In this document: one piece after another, positions 16,011 to 25,397 of the stretch
Numbering within the stretch: position 1 is the first letter of the stretch
How the letters are laid out: every line of letters begins with the position of its first letter
From: an uncultured Phycisphaerae bacterium
Lineage (GTDB): Bacteria > Planctomycetota > Phycisphaerae > UBA1845 > PWPN01
Length of the DNA stretch: 64,000 nt
Reading direction: 5' to 3'
NCBI GenBank assembly: GCA_938005315.1
Contig: CALLOB010000011.1
Span: forward strand, 1-64,000
Program-made: the position numbers and the translations under genes
Notes under the pieces: generated by a model
Database searches by the model: none
What the model was told of the DNA's origin: nothing
The model's input: the letters and a program-made list of their open reading frames with translations, nothing else

Positions 16011-16727
16011 TCAGCGGCCGGAGGACGTGATGGCGGTCTCCTTGTCGATCATCACCTGCAGGAGTTCCGCAGCGGTCTCCACCTCCATCAGGCAGGCGAT
16101 GGTGTCGGTGTCGAGGATCCGCACCAGCCGGGCGAGGGTTCGCAGGTGGTGGCGGTCGTCATGGCAGCAGATCAGGAAGAACAGGCGGGTCAGGTCCCGG
16201 TAGGGCGAATCGAAGGCGATGCCGTGCGGGAGGCGGGCGACGCAGATCAGCGGTTCGGCCGAGACGTAGGGCATGGGCTGTCGCGGGTGCGGGATGGCCA
16301 GGCCGTTGGGCAGCGCGGTGGAGCACATGGATTCCCGCTGCACCAGCGCCTCCAGCAGTCCCTCGGCGTCGTAAAGCAGGCCGGTCCGCTCCGCCAGCCG
16401 GACGAGCTCCCTGAGCACCGAAGTCCGGCTGTTGGCCCGCAGGCCGACATCGATGCCCGATAGACCCATGAGGCCGGTGACGATCATTTCCGGCTCGCCG
16501 GGCGTTCCCTCGGGGCCCATGCTGCGTTCGATGGCCACGAGGCGGTCGTGGTCCAGCAGGTGCATCTCCTGCTGAAGCCACTCGGTCACCTTGGCGCGAT
16601 TGAAGCGCCACTGGCCGCCGATCTTGTCGCCGGGCAGCCTGCCACGGTCCGCGAGGCGCCTGACGTCGCGCACGTCCATGCCGACGTGCCTGGCGAACTC
16701 TTCCAGACTCATGCTGCGGTAAGGCAC
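16011..16727 (-). CDS. HTH-EIIA(Ntr/Fru) regulatory protein
   Basis: The 238-residue protein joins an N-terminal excisionase/MerR-like helix-turn-helix (MSLEEFARHVGMDVRDVRRLADRG, then WRFNRAKVTEWL) of about 60 residues to a PTS EIIA type-2 domain (about 95-235). The EIIA phospho-accepting His is in LAIPHPRQP near residue 158, and the closing block TRLFFLICCHDDRHHL fits the family. No PTS permease, EI or HPr is in the window, so it is likely a regulator of PTSNtr type rather than a sugar transporter. Start is GTG 16727 with AGGA 8 nt upstream; ATG 16712 is an alternative. Confidence 0.85.
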   Translation of the reverse strand: MPYRSMSLEEFARHVGMDVRDVRRLADRGRLPGDKIGGQWRFNRAKVTEWLQQEMHLLDHDRLVAIERSMGPEGTPGEPEMIVTGLMGLSGIDVGLRANSRTSVLRELVRLAERTGLLYDAEGLLEALVQRESMCSTALPNGLAIPHPRQPMPYVSAEPLICVARLPHGIAFDSPYRDLTRLFFLICCHDDRHHLRTLARLVRILDTDTIACLMEVETAAELLQVMIDKETAITSSGR

Positions 16728-16785
16728 CGGATCGATCCTGCGGCAGCGGCAGGGCCTCGCGGCCGCGCATCTGGCCCCCCATCAC

Positions 16786-16826
16786 GTCCCTCCGGGACAT
16801 TATATCCCCGCGCATCGCCCTTTCCA
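16786..16826 (-). promoter_or_regulatory. Promoter with a start-site palindrome, HTH-EIIA gene
   Basis: On the minus strand TGGAAA (16826-16821) and a perfect TATAAT (16804-16799) are 16 bp apart. Immediately after the -10 lies the dyad GTCCC-TCC-GGGAC (16786-16798), covering the expected start point, where a repressor could sit. The transcript would have a leader of about 65 nt. Confidence 0.5.
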
Positions 16827-16924
16827 CGCCGCGACGCGTGCAGCATCCGCCGGTTGCGGGAACGGCGTCTGCGGCCTCGGCCGCGGCGGCCGACGGGAAA
16901 CCAGCCGGGGCGTGTCTTGCGGTC

Positions 16925-18373
16925 TCAGGAGTCCGGCCGTCGGAGCCCCCAGACGGCTTCGGCGGCCAGCTCGCCGGAGTGTACGCAGTCCGGGACGCCG
17001 ACACCGCCGAAGGCGTTCCCCGCCAGGGCCAGGCCGGGCCAGCGACCCGCCATGGCCTGAATGGCCGCGACTCGGTGAAGGTGCCCCACGGGGTACTGCG
17101 GCATGGACCGCGGCCAGCGGTGCAGCTCGACGAATTCCGGATCGCCGCGCAGGCCGATCAGATCGCGCAGATCGGCCAGGACGCCATGTTGCATGTCCTG
17201 GTCGGACAGTTCGTAGATATGCGGGTGAGTCGCCCCGCCCAGAAAGGCCCGGATCAGCAGCCACCCCTCCGGCGCGCGGCCGGGGAACTTGACGCTGCTG
17301 AAGGTGGCCGCGATCAGCGTCCGGCGCTCGACGGCCGGAATCACGAAGCCGAAGCCGTCCAGCGGATGTTGCACCTGTTGGCGGCGCAAGGCCATGGTCA
17401 TGGTGGCGGAGGAGGCGTAGTCGATCGTGGCCAGCTCGGAGGCGAGTGGAGGGTCGAGGGGTTCGAGAATGGGCGCGGTTTCATGGGCCTGGCAGGTCAG
17501 GATCACCGCCTCGGCCTGGCGGACGGAGCCGTCGGCCAGTTTCACGGACCAGCCCCCCTGATTGTGCTGGACCCGGCGCACGGGCGTGTCCGTCTCGACG
17601 GCCCCGGCCGGCAGACGGGCCAGCAACGCCCCGGTGAGGACGTCCATGCCGCCTCGCAGCGCGACGAACATGCTGTAGCGGGCGCCGCTGTCGGCGGGCG
17701 CGACGCCGGCGGCCCGCCGGCCGCGGCGCATGGCGAGGATCAGGCTGCGGTGCTCGCGCTCCATGTCCAGGAATCGCGGCATCGTCGCCCGAAGGCTGAG
17801 GTTTTCGGGGTCGGCGGTGTAGATCCCCCCCACCAGCGGCTGAGCGATGCGTTCCAGGGCCTCCCGTCCCAGGCGGCGGCGGACGAAGGAAGCCAGGCTC
17901 TCGTCGCCGTCGATGCCGTGGTCGCGGCGCGGAAGGACGAGGTCCAGACCCATTCGCAGCTTGCCCGGCCAGCTGAACAGCCGGCTGGCCAGCATGGGCA
18001 TGATCCGCGTGGGAGCCAGCAGCAGGAAGCCCTCGGGGACGGGGTGCAGCGTGCCGTCGCGGACCACGAACGTGCGGCGGCAGTCGGGGTTGGTGGGGAT
18101 CAGCTCGTTCTCCAGGCCCAGCCGCCGGCACAGGGCCAGGCCCCAGGGTTTCTGGGTGATGAACGAGTCCGGGCCGCCTTCAATCAGGAAGCCGTCGCGG
18201 CGCCGGGTCAGGATCGCCCCGCCGACGCGGGAACGGGCCTCGAGCACGAGCAGATCCAGCGGCCTGCCCTCGGAGGAGGCGAGTTCCACCAGCCGGTGGG
18301 CGGCGGCCAGGCCCGAGACCCCCGCCCCCACCACGATGACGCTCTTCGGCCGGTCGCCGGCACAGCCCGTCAC
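16925..18373 (-). CDS. hemY: Protoporphyrinogen/coproporphyrinogen oxidase, FAD-dependent
   Basis: The 482-residue protein begins with the FAD-binding dinucleotide fold VIVVGAGVSGLAAAHRL and EARSRVGG, has GGPDSFITQKPWGLALC near residue 65 and ends with GNAFGGVGVPDCVHSGELAA, the C-terminal FAD motif of the family. It oxidises protoporphyrinogen IX (or coproporphyrinogen III in the coproporphyrin branch) with oxygen; which branch cannot be decided here. It follows the hemD-hemE fusion by 21 bp on the same strand, an operon of late haem steps. The start is a GTG. Confidence 0.9.
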   Translation of the reverse strand: MTGCAGDRPKSVIVVGAGVSGLAAAHRLVELASSEGRPLDLLVLEARSRVGGAILTRRRDGFLIEGGPDSFITQKPWGLALCRRLGLENELIPTNPDCRRTFVVRDGTLHPVPEGFLLLAPTRIMPMLASRLFSWPGKLRMGLDLVLPRRDHGIDGDESLASFVRRRLGREALERIAQPLVGGIYTADPENLSLRATMPRFLDMEREHRSLILAMRRGRRAAGVAPADSGARYSMFVALRGGMDVLTGALLARLPAGAVETDTPVRRVQHNQGGWSVKLADGSVRQAEAVILTCQAHETAPILEPLDPPLASELATIDYASSATMTMALRRQQVQHPLDGFGFVIPAVERRTLIAATFSSVKFPGRAPEGWLLIRAFLGGATHPHIYELSDQDMQHGVLADLRDLIGLRGDPEFVELHRWPRSMPQYPVGHLHRVAAIQAMAGRWPGLALAGNAFGGVGVPDCVHSGELAAEAVWGLRRPDS

Positions 18374-18394
18374 GTCCGTTCCCCGACGATGAGA

Positions 18395-20341
18395 TCACCC
18401 ATTGCGGTACTCATGCACGAAATCGACGAGCAGCTGGACGTGCTCGACCGGCGTTCCCGGCAGGATTCCGTGCCCGACGTTGAAGATATGCCCCGGCCGC
18501 CCGGCGGCCTGCTCCAGAATCATGCGGGCCTGGCGGCGGATCTCCAGAGGCGTGGCGAACAGAGCGACCGGGTCGAGGTTGCCCTGCACGGCGACATCGT
18601 GCCCCACGCGCGACCAGGCCTCGGCCAGGCCGATGCGCCAGTCGACACCGATCACTTGTCCGCCGGCCTCGCGCATCGCCCCCAGGAGCACGGCGGTGTT
18701 GGCTCCGAAATGGAGCACCGGCACACCGGGCCGCACGGCCTCGATGACCGCCCGGCTGTGCGGCAGCACGAACTTTCGGTAGTCGGCCTCGTTGAGGCAC
18801 CCCACCCAGCTGTCGAAAAGCTGCACGGCCTGGGCGCCGGCCTCGATCTGGGCGTTCAGATAGCGGGCGTGAGCCTCGACCAGGACGTCCATGAGCGCCG
18901 CCCAGGCCCCGGGATCACGGTACATGAACGATTTGGTCTCGATGAAGTTGCGGCTGGCCCCGCCCTCGATCAGGTAGCTGGCCACGGTGAACGGCGCGCC
19001 GGCGAAGCCGATCAGGGGGATGTCCGGGCGCAGCGCTCTGCGGGTCAGGCGGACGGCCTCCATGACGAAGCCGAGGCTCTCGGCCGGATCGGTGCGGATC
19101 AGGCGGTCGATGTCGGCGGGCCCGCGCACCGGCCGGGCGATCGCCGGGCCTTCCCCGCGGTTGAAGGCCAGCCCGACGCCCATCGGCTCGAGGATCAGCA
19201 GAATGTCGGCGAAGATGATGGCCGCATCGACGCCGAGCTGATCGACGGCCAGCAGGGTGACCTCGGCGGCCACATCGGGCCGTTTGCACATCTCGAGAAA
19301 CGACAGCTTCTCGCGGATCTCGCGATAGGCCCGCTGATAGCGCCCCGCCTGACGCATCAGCCAGATCGGGGTGTAGTCGGCGGGTTCGCGGCGGCAGGCC
19401 CGCATGAAGGCGCTGTCGTGCAGCCTGTCGGCGGCGGTCCGTTGCCGGTCGACGGGCCAGACCAGATCCACGCGCCGGGCCCGCGTCGGATCGATGCCTG
19501 CCTCGTCGGATGCCCGTTTTCGCGCCAGCAGTTGCGGCGCACATCGTGCCAGCTCCCGCACCAGATCGTCCATGCGGGGGCGGTCGGGTTCGAGATCGGC
19601 CCCCAGCCCCGCCTCGCGCAAAGCCGCCGAGCAGGCCGGTCCGACGGAGGCGATGAGTGTTCTTCGGGCTGCCCGGCGGAAATCTCCCTCCAGCCCGAGT
19701 TCGCCGGCGACGGCCAGCACATTGCCCACCTGCGGCGCGCTGGTGAAGACCATCACGTCCGCCGAGCCCGCGGCCAACGTGCGCACCGCGCATTCCAGAG
19801 TACCGCGATCCTCCGGGGGAGCCCAGTCGTACACCCGTACAAGCACCGGTTCGGCGCCGCGGTCGCGGAGCGCCTCGGCGAGTTGACGGCCGCTGTTTCC
19901 GCAGTCCTGGACGACCACGCGTCGGCCGGCAAGGGACCCTTGTGCCTCCAGTTCGGTCAGGAGTGCGCCGCAGGTGTGCGGTTCGGGGGACACCTGGGCG
20001 ATCGGCAGGCCGAGTGCTTCCAGGGCCGCGCGCGGCTTGTCGCCGCGAACGATCAGCTTCGTGCGGGCCAGGGCATTCCGCAGGTCTCCGCCCGGCAGGG
20101 CGTCGGCCAGCGCAGCCATCAACGTCTGTGCGCCGGAGCCGGTCAGCAGCACGATCATGTCCACGCGTCCGGCGGCCAGATCAGCCGCGAGGCCGGCCAC
20201 GGTCTCCGGGCGCAGCGCCGGGACTTCGCGCAGGGCGGGCGCGGATACGACCATGGCGCCGGCGCGTTCGAGCTGGACGGCCAGCTCGCCGGCCCGGCGG
20301 CTTTCGAAGGACACCACGATCATGTCGCGAAGGTTCTGCAT
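18395..20341 (-). CDS. hemDE: Fused uroporphyrinogen-III synthase and uroporphyrinogen decarboxylase (HemD-HemE)
   Basis: A 648-residue two-domain protein. Residues 1-275 form HemD, with two Rossmann-like lobes (IVLLTGSGAQTL, TLIASVGPACSAALREAG); residues 300-648 are a complete HemE with IWLMRQAGRYQRAYREIRE, IIFADILLILEPMG, GFAGAPFTVASYLIEGG, FDSWVG and VDWR. HemE's catalytic Asp is present in the FADIL motif. HemD closes hydroxymethylbilane to uroporphyrinogen III and HemE decarboxylates it to coproporphyrinogen III, so the fusion joins consecutive steps. The linker (about 275-300) is charged. It sits 48 bp after the peptide-transporter ATPase gene and directly before hemY. Confidence 0.92.
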   Translation of the reverse strand: MQNLRDMIVVSFESRRAGELAVQLERAGAMVVSAPALREVPALRPETVAGLAADLAAGRVDMIVLLTGSGAQTLMAALADALPGGDLRNALARTKLIVRGDKPRAALEALGLPIAQVSPEPHTCGALLTELEAQGSLAGRRVVVQDCGNSGRQLAEALRDRGAEPVLVRVYDWAPPEDRGTLECAVRTLAAGSADVMVFTSAPQVGNVLAVAGELGLEGDFRRAARRTLIASVGPACSAALREAGLGADLEPDRPRMDDLVRELARCAPQLLARKRASDEAGIDPTRARRVDLVWPVDRQRTAADRLHDSAFMRACRREPADYTPIWLMRQAGRYQRAYREIREKLSFLEMCKRPDVAAEVTLLAVDQLGVDAAIIFADILLILEPMGVGLAFNRGEGPAIARPVRGPADIDRLIRTDPAESLGFVMEAVRLTRRALRPDIPLIGFAGAPFTVASYLIEGGASRNFIETKSFMYRDPGAWAALMDVLVEAHARYLNAQIEAGAQAVQLFDSWVGCLNEADYRKFVLPHSRAVIEAVRPGVPVLHFGANTAVLLGAMREAGGQVIGVDWRIGLAEAWSRVGHDVAVQGNLDPVALFATPLEIRRQARMILEQAAGRPGHIFNVGHGILPGTPVEHVQLLVDFVHEYRNG

Positions 20342-20389
20342 GTTCTCGGCCGGACTGCCCTGCCTTACGAACGGACCGCCCGGAGGCGT

Positions 20390-21376
20390 TCAATGCCCCG
20401 CTTTCCAGCAGGCCGTCCAGTGCCCGGGCCGGATCTCCAGCAGCGGCGGATCCTCCTGGCGGCAGCGTTCCTCGCCGGCGGCCAGCGGGCAGCGGGGGTG
20501 GAACCGGCAGCCGCCGGGAAAGCGCAGCGGATTGGGCACATTGCCGGGGATGACGTCCAGGCGTTCGCGCCGCTCGGACAGCCGCGGGATGCTTCGAAAC
20601 AGGCCCTGGGTGTACGGGTGCAGGGGCGAGGCGAACAGATCCTCCACCACGGCGCGCTCGACGAGGCGGCCGGCATACATGACTCCGACCTCGTCGGCGA
20701 TCTGGGCGACAACGCCGAGGTCGTGCGTGATCATCAGCACGCTCATGCGGCGTTCGGCCTGCAGTCGCCGCATGAGATCGAGAATCTGGGCCTGAATGGT
20801 CACGTCCAGGGCGGTGGTCGGCTCGTCGGCGATGAGCAGATCCGGGTTGCAGGACAGGGCCATGGCGATCATGACCCGCTGACGCATGCCGCCCGAGAGC
20901 TGGTGGGGATACTCCGCGGCCCGCTGGGCCGGAGCGGGGATTCCGACCCGAGCGAGCATCTCGACGGCCCGCTCCCAGGCCTCGCGGCCGCCGACCCGCT
21001 GGTGCAGCTCCACGCTCTCGGCGATCTGCCAGCCGATGGTGTACACCGGATTCAGGGAGGTCATGGGCTCCTGGAAGATCATGGCGATGCGGTTGCCGCG
21101 GATGGCCCGCATGCGCTTCTCGGGCAGCCTGGCCAGGTCCTGGCCTTCGAACAGGATCGACCCGCCGACGATCCGCCCCGGCGGATCCGGCACCAGGCGC
21201 ATGATGGACAGGGCAGTGACGCTCTTGCCGCAGCCGCTTTCGCCGACCAGGGCCAGGGTCTGCCCGCGCCGCATCGACCAGGAGACGCCGTCCACCGCCC
21301 GGGCCGTGCCCTCGTCGGTGAAGAAATACGTCCGCAGGTCGCGGACCTCGATCAGGACATCCGTCGGGTCGCTCAT
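20390..21376 (-). CDS. Peptide/nickel ABC transporter ATPase (OppD/DppD)
   Basis: The 328-residue ATPase has Walker [10 protein letters not shown] near 43, the Q-loop [10 protein letters not shown], the signature LSGGMRQR, Walker [14 protein letters not shown] and the H-loop His in ITHDLG. The C-terminal oligopeptide-family tail has [10 protein letters not shown] with the Cys residues that in DppD/F homologues bind an iron-sulfur cluster. I chose the ATG at 21376, overlapping the permease stop as ATGA; the ORF's extension to 21994 runs into the permease in another frame. It is the only ATPase of the region, with no OppF partner, although OppD and OppF normally pair. Confidence 0.93.
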   Translation of the reverse strand: MSDPTDVLIEVRDLRTYFFTDEGTARAVDGVSWSMRRGQTLALVGESGCGKSVTALSIMRLVPDPPGRIVGGSILFEGQDLARLPEKRMRAIRGNRIAMIFQEPMTSLNPVYTIGWQIAESVELHQRVGGREAWERAVEMLARVGIPAPAQRAAEYPHQLSGGMRQRVMIAMALSCNPDLLIADEPTTALDVTIQAQILDLMRRLQAERRMSVLMITHDLGVVAQIADEVGVMYAGRLVERAVVEDLFASPLHPYTQGLFRSIPRLSERRERLDVIPGNVPNPLRFPGGCRFHPRCPLAAGEERCRQEDPPLLEIRPGHWTACWKAGH

Positions 21377-22584
21377 GCGGATCTCAGCTTGGGGTCCAGG
21401 GCGTCGCGCAGCCCCTCGCCGACCAGATTGTACGCCGCCACCGCCGTGAAAATCGCCAGCCCCGGCAGGATGATCATCCAGGGCATGGCCACGGGGTTGA
21501 TCATACCGTCGTTGAGCATCGTTCCCCAGGTGGCCGTCGGGGGGGCCACGCCGAATCCCAGGAAGCTCAGCCCGCCCTCGATGAGGATGGCCGCGGCCAC
21601 CCCGAAGGAGGCGTTCACCATGACCGGCGCGATGCCGTTGGGCAGCAGGTGGCGGAAGACGATTCTTGCCCAGCCCAGACCCAGGGCCCGGGCGGCCATG
21701 GCGTACTCCATGGTCCGCAGGCGGAGGAATTCCGCCCGGACGAACCGGGCGTTCTCCGTCCAGCCCAGCAGGCCGATCATGAGCATGATCAGCCACAGGT
21801 GGCGTCCGAAGACCGCCAGCACCGTCAGGATCAGGAAAAAATGCGGGAAGCAGATCACGATCTCGACCAGCCGCATGATCACGAAATCCGTCCGTCGGCC
21901 GAAGTAGCCGGCCAGGGCGCCCAGGATCACGCCGATCGCCACGGCGAACCCCTCGGCCACGAAGCCCACGGCCAGTGACACGCGCGTGGACCACAGCAGG
22001 CGGCTGAAAACGTCTCGCCCCAGATCATCGGTGCCCAGCCAGTGGCCGGCTAGCCGGCCGGGAGGCTGCCGTTTGCGATCCAGGTCGGTTTCCTGCGGCG
22101 AATAGGGGATGGGGGCGAACACCGCATCGGCTCCGGGCCGCATCGCCAGGGTGCGATAATCCGTGCGGTCGTTGCGGTCACGCACCACCGCGACGATCGC
22201 CGCGGAAGCGGCCGCAAACGCGACCAGGCACACCGGCAGGCTCCATCGCCGCAGCCGCGCCGGCAACAGGCGGCGCACGACCGCCCAGGCGACCAGGCAT
22301 CCGGCCGCTGCCAGGATGATCAGGTCCTGCGGCGTGAGGTTGCGGAACAGCGGATAGTGCATCTGTCCCTCGATCCGGATCCGGTAGGGATAGCCGTTGG
22401 CCAGAAACGGCACGAAGACGGCCACGGCGAACAGCAGCATGACGATGGCCAGACCGACCACGGCGGCGCGGTTGCGCATGAACTGGCGCCGCACGATGGC
22501 CGCATAGGTCAGCGGCTCACCCGCCAGTCCCTCGGCGAGCGTGCGATTCGTCGGCAGCGATGCCGGCCCGGCCGCCTCACGCAT
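21373..22584 (-). CDS. Peptide ABC transporter permease, OppC type (set 2)
   Basis: A 403-residue OppC/DppC-type permease. Family blocks are [22 protein letters not shown] near residue 187, [20 protein letters not shown] (the EAA coupling loop) and the closing GLRDALDPK. It is about 100 residues longer than usual because a segment (about 60-185) with two or three extra hydrophobic stretches lies between the first helix and the permease core. It overlaps the OppB-like gene upstream by 8 bp and the ATPase by 4 bp. Confidence 0.9.
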   Translation of the reverse strand: MREAAGPASLPTNRTLAEGLAGEPLTYAAIVRRQFMRNRAAVVGLAIVMLLFAVAVFVPFLANGYPYRIRIEGQMHYPLFRNLTPQDLIILAAAGCLVAWAVVRRLLPARLRRWSLPVCLVAFAAASAAIVAVVRDRNDRTDYRTLAMRPGADAVFAPIPYSPQETDLDRKRQPPGRLAGHWLGTDDLGRDVFSRLLWSTRVSLAVGFVAEGFAVAIGVILGALAGYFGRRTDFVIMRLVEIVICFPHFFLILTVLAVFGRHLWLIMLMIGLLGWTENARFVRAEFLRLRTMEYAMAARALGLGWARIVFRHLLPNGIAPVMVNASFGVAAAILIEGGLSFLGFGVAPPTATWGTMLNDGMINPVAMPWMIILPGLAIFTAVAAYNLVGEGLRDALDPKLRSA

Positions 22585-23578
22585 AGCTTACCCTCGGATC
22601 CAGCCAGGCATAGAGGATGTCCTGCAGCAGCAGTCCGACGAGCGTGAGCACCGCCGCGAGGGTGGTCGTCGCCATGATGACCGGGTAGTCGCGCTGCAGG
22701 ATGGCGTTGAAGCTGAGGTAGCCCATGCCCTGGATGGAGAAGATCGTCTCGATGATGATGCTGCCGCCGATCAGCCCGGGGAGGATCATGGCCATGATGG
22801 TCACGATCGGGATCAGGCTGTTCCTCAGGGCGTGGTGGACGATGGCCCGGTAGTTGCTGACCCCCTTGGCCCGGGCCGTCCGGACGTAATCGGCCTGGAG
22901 GTTCTCCAGCAGCCCGGCGCGGGTCTGCTTGGAGAGGTAGGCCAGCCCGGCGTAGCTCTGGCAGGCCACCGGCAGGACCAGGTGGACCAGCCGGTCGTAC
23001 AGCCAGGGGAAGAAGGCCATGTTCTCGGGGAACGGCCGGTTGAGTTCGCCGGCCGGGAACCAGGCGAAGTGCTCGGGGTTGCAGAAGTAGATCAGCAGCA
23101 GCGGTCCGACCCAGTAGACCGGCGCGGCATAGAGAAGAAAGGTGACCAGGGTCGTCGAGCGGTCGAAGAAGCGGCCCCGCCGCACGGCCTGGCCGACGCC
23201 CAGGGGAATGCTGATCGCGTAGATGACGACCACCGCCAGGATGTTCAGCTGCAGCGTCGGGCTGATGTGATCCAGGATGACCGTGATGACGGGCTGGTTG
23301 TTCGACCAGGAGTGCCCGAAATCGAGCATCGCCACCCGCCGCAGCCACACCAGGAACTGCACCGGCAGCGGCTTGTCCAGCCCGAGCAGCTCCTTCTTGG
23401 CCCGCAGCAGCTCGGCCGAGGCCGCGGTGGCCTGCCGGCCCGCCTCTCCGCCGGCGGCGCTTCCGCCGAGGGTCGCGGGTTCGCCGGGGGCCAGCCGGAT
23501 GATGACGAACGTGATCAGCGTGATCCCCAGCAGGGTCGGCACCACGAGCAGCAGTCGGCGAATCAGGTAGACGCGCAT
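22577..23578 (-). CDS. Peptide ABC transporter permease, OppB type (set 2)
   Basis: The 333-residue permease starts with the typical MRVYLIRRLLLVVPTLLGIT and has the EAA loop TARAKGVSNYRAIVHHALRN near residue 240, with about six transmembrane helices. The periplasmic segment after helix one is long, as in the OppB/DppB group. It lies 3 bp after the binding-protein gene of the same set. Confidence 0.92.
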   Translation of the reverse strand: MRVYLIRRLLLVVPTLLGITLITFVIIRLAPGEPATLGGSAAGGEAGRQATAASAELLRAKKELLGLDKPLPVQFLVWLRRVAMLDFGHSWSNNQPVITVILDHISPTLQLNILAVVVIYAISIPLGVGQAVRRGRFFDRSTTLVTFLLYAAPVYWVGPLLLIYFCNPEHFAWFPAGELNRPFPENMAFFPWLYDRLVHLVLPVACQSYAGLAYLSKQTRAGLLENLQADYVRTARAKGVSNYRAIVHHALRNSLIPIVTIMAMILPGLIGGSIIIETIFSIQGMGYLSFNAILQRDYPVIMATTTLAAVLTLVGLLLQDILYAWLDPRVSYA

Positions 23579-23581
23579 CTT

Positions 23582-25363
23582 TCAGCCGCCGGGTCGACGC
23601 AGGGCGACGGGCACCCACCAGTTCCGGAAATCCATGCCCAGCTTGCCGGGTTCGGCATTCTGAATCCGCTTGCTGACCGCCTCCAGACGCGGGCCGGTGA
23701 GCATGAAGGTGTAGGGCTGATCCTCGAAGAGGATCGCGTGGATACGATGATAGATGGCGTTGCGACGTTCCTCGTCGAACTCCTCGCGGGCCTCGACGAT
23801 GAGGCGGTCCACCTCCGGGTTGCTGTAACCGATGTGATTGGAGCCCTTGTTTTCGTAGCTGGAGGAGTGCCAGATCTGGTAGGGATCCTCCTCGACGGCC
23901 CCGATCCACGCCAGCGAGCAGGCGTCGAACGCCCGGTTGTCGAGCTTGTCGACGTAGACGGACCATTCATAGGGCTCGATGCGCATGCGGACGCCGATCC
24001 GGGAAAGCTGGTCCTGGAACAGCGACATGATCTGGGTGTAGATCTGCACGCCGGCCGGAATGCTCATCTCGAACTCGAAGGGCCGGCCGTCGCGGTCCAG
24101 GATTCCGTCGCCGTCGGTGTCGCGGAAGCCGGCCTCGGCCAGGAGGGCCCGGGCCCGTTCGGGGTCGAACGGCCACTGGCCGATGTCGGGGTTGGCCTGC
24201 CGGCCCAGCGGCGAGAACGGACCGTTGGCCAGCTCGCGGAGGTTGTACAGCAGCTTCTGGACGATCTGTTCGCGGGGTACGCAATGGCTCATCGCCTGGC
24301 GCACCCGCCGGTCGTCGAAGGGCGGGCGGCGGTTGTTCCAGCCGATGAAGCTGTATCCGCCGTCGGCCCTGAGGTACTTGAATTTGTTGAAACGCTCGAG
24401 GAAGGCAGGGTCGACCGTCAGGTTCGTCCACTGTTCGGATGTCAGGGTCATGTAGTCCAGTTCGCCCGCCTTGAGGGCCTGCAGCGCGGTGGTGTCGTTG
24501 GTGATGATCCGGAAGATGATCTGCTGCAGGGGCGGCATGGGCCCCCAGTAGCGCTCATTACGGCTCAGAATGACGCGATTGCCGGGCTTGTCCCATTTTT
24601 CCAGAAGATACGGCCCGCTGGCGATCGGCGGCGGACTCTTCAGCGGCGGATCCCACGCGTTGATCCGCTCGGCCAGCTTCGCCGGGTCGGTGTCGATGAG
24701 GTTGTCGGGGTCCAGCACGTGCCGCGGCACGGCCGGAAGCGAGCCGGCGACCTCGAGGATCTTGAAATATTTCTTCTTCCAGCGGAAACGCACGGTGTGG
24801 TTGTCCAGGGCATCGACGCCGTCGCAGTCCAGGAGGTAGGTCTGGATCCGCTGGCAGTCCATCGTCGGAATCATCGTCGCCCGGTAGGTGAAGACGAAAT
24901 CTCCAGCGGTGACGGGCACGCCATCGGAGTAGCGGGCCTCGGGACGGATCCGGAAGGTGACCGAGAGGCGGTCTTCGGCCACCGACCAGCTTTCGGCCAG
25001 AAGCCCCTTGAACTCCAGGGTCTGGGGATCCCGCTCCAGCAGGCTCTCGTAAACCAGGCCGGAGTCGCTCAGAATGACCGCGCCGGCGTGATCCTTGCAG
25101 GTGATGATGTTCAGGTTGGTCGGACGGGCGGATTCGTGGATGATCACCGACCCGCCGGGCTCGGCCTGCGGCACCCGCCATCGGACGGGGTCGGCGGAGG
25201 GGCCGGTGGCGGGGCCGCGCCCCCCTGACGCCTCCAGCAGCCGGATGGCCTGGCTCACCCGGTCATAGAGCCGGTCGTTCTGCACCATCTGGAGCAGCAT
25301 GATCCCGACGACCAGGATCATGAACACGACCATGACGGTGTCGCGCGGCTTCCACTCGCTCAT
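23582..25363 (-). CDS. Peptide-type ABC substrate-binding protein (SBP family 5), membrane-anchored (set 2)
   Basis: The 593-residue protein is a family 5 extracellular solute-binding protein: LAESWSVAEDRLSVTFRIRPEARYSDG near residue 125 and SNPEVDRLIVEAREE near 530 are characteristic. Instead of a lipobox it has an uncleaved-looking hydrophobic segment (residues 8-27) followed by a short helix, so it is probably anchored by its N-terminus. Ligands of the family include peptides, nickel and sugars; the substrate is not predictable. It precedes OppB (set 2) by 3 bp. Confidence 0.9.
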   Translation of the reverse strand: MSEWKPRDTVMVVFMILVVGIMLLQMVQNDRLYDRVSQAIRLLEASGGRGPATGPSADPVRWRVPQAEPGGSVIIHESARPTNLNIITCKDHAGAVILSDSGLVYESLLERDPQTLEFKGLLAESWSVAEDRLSVTFRIRPEARYSDGVPVTAGDFVFTYRATMIPTMDCQRIQTYLLDCDGVDALDNHTVRFRWKKKYFKILEVAGSLPAVPRHVLDPDNLIDTDPAKLAERINAWDPPLKSPPPIASGPYLLEKWDKPGNRVILSRNERYWGPMPPLQQIIFRIITNDTTALQALKAGELDYMTLTSEQWTNLTVDPAFLERFNKFKYLRADGGYSFIGWNNRRPPFDDRRVRQAMSHCVPREQIVQKLLYNLRELANGPFSPLGRQANPDIGQWPFDPERARALLAEAGFRDTDGDGILDRDGRPFEFEMSIPAGVQIYTQIMSLFQDQLSRIGVRMRIEPYEWSVYVDKLDNRAFDACSLAWIGAVEEDPYQIWHSSSYENKGSNHIGYSNPEVDRLIVEAREEFDEERRNAIYHRIHAILFEDQPYTFMLTGPRLEAVSKRIQNAEPGKLGMDFRNWWVPVALRRPGG

Positions 25364-25397
25364 CGGTTCCTCGTCTCCGCGGCAGGGTCCTGCGGGG

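Noticed and set aside
16838-21907. 1689-codon plus-strand ORF, longest in the window
   Set aside because: It runs opposite hemY, hemDE and the peptide-transporter genes, all with clear family motifs. Its composition (His, Gln, Arg, Gly) is typical of a shadow frame.
22541-25228. 895-codon plus-strand ORF
   Set aside because: Shadow of the OppB and binding-protein genes.
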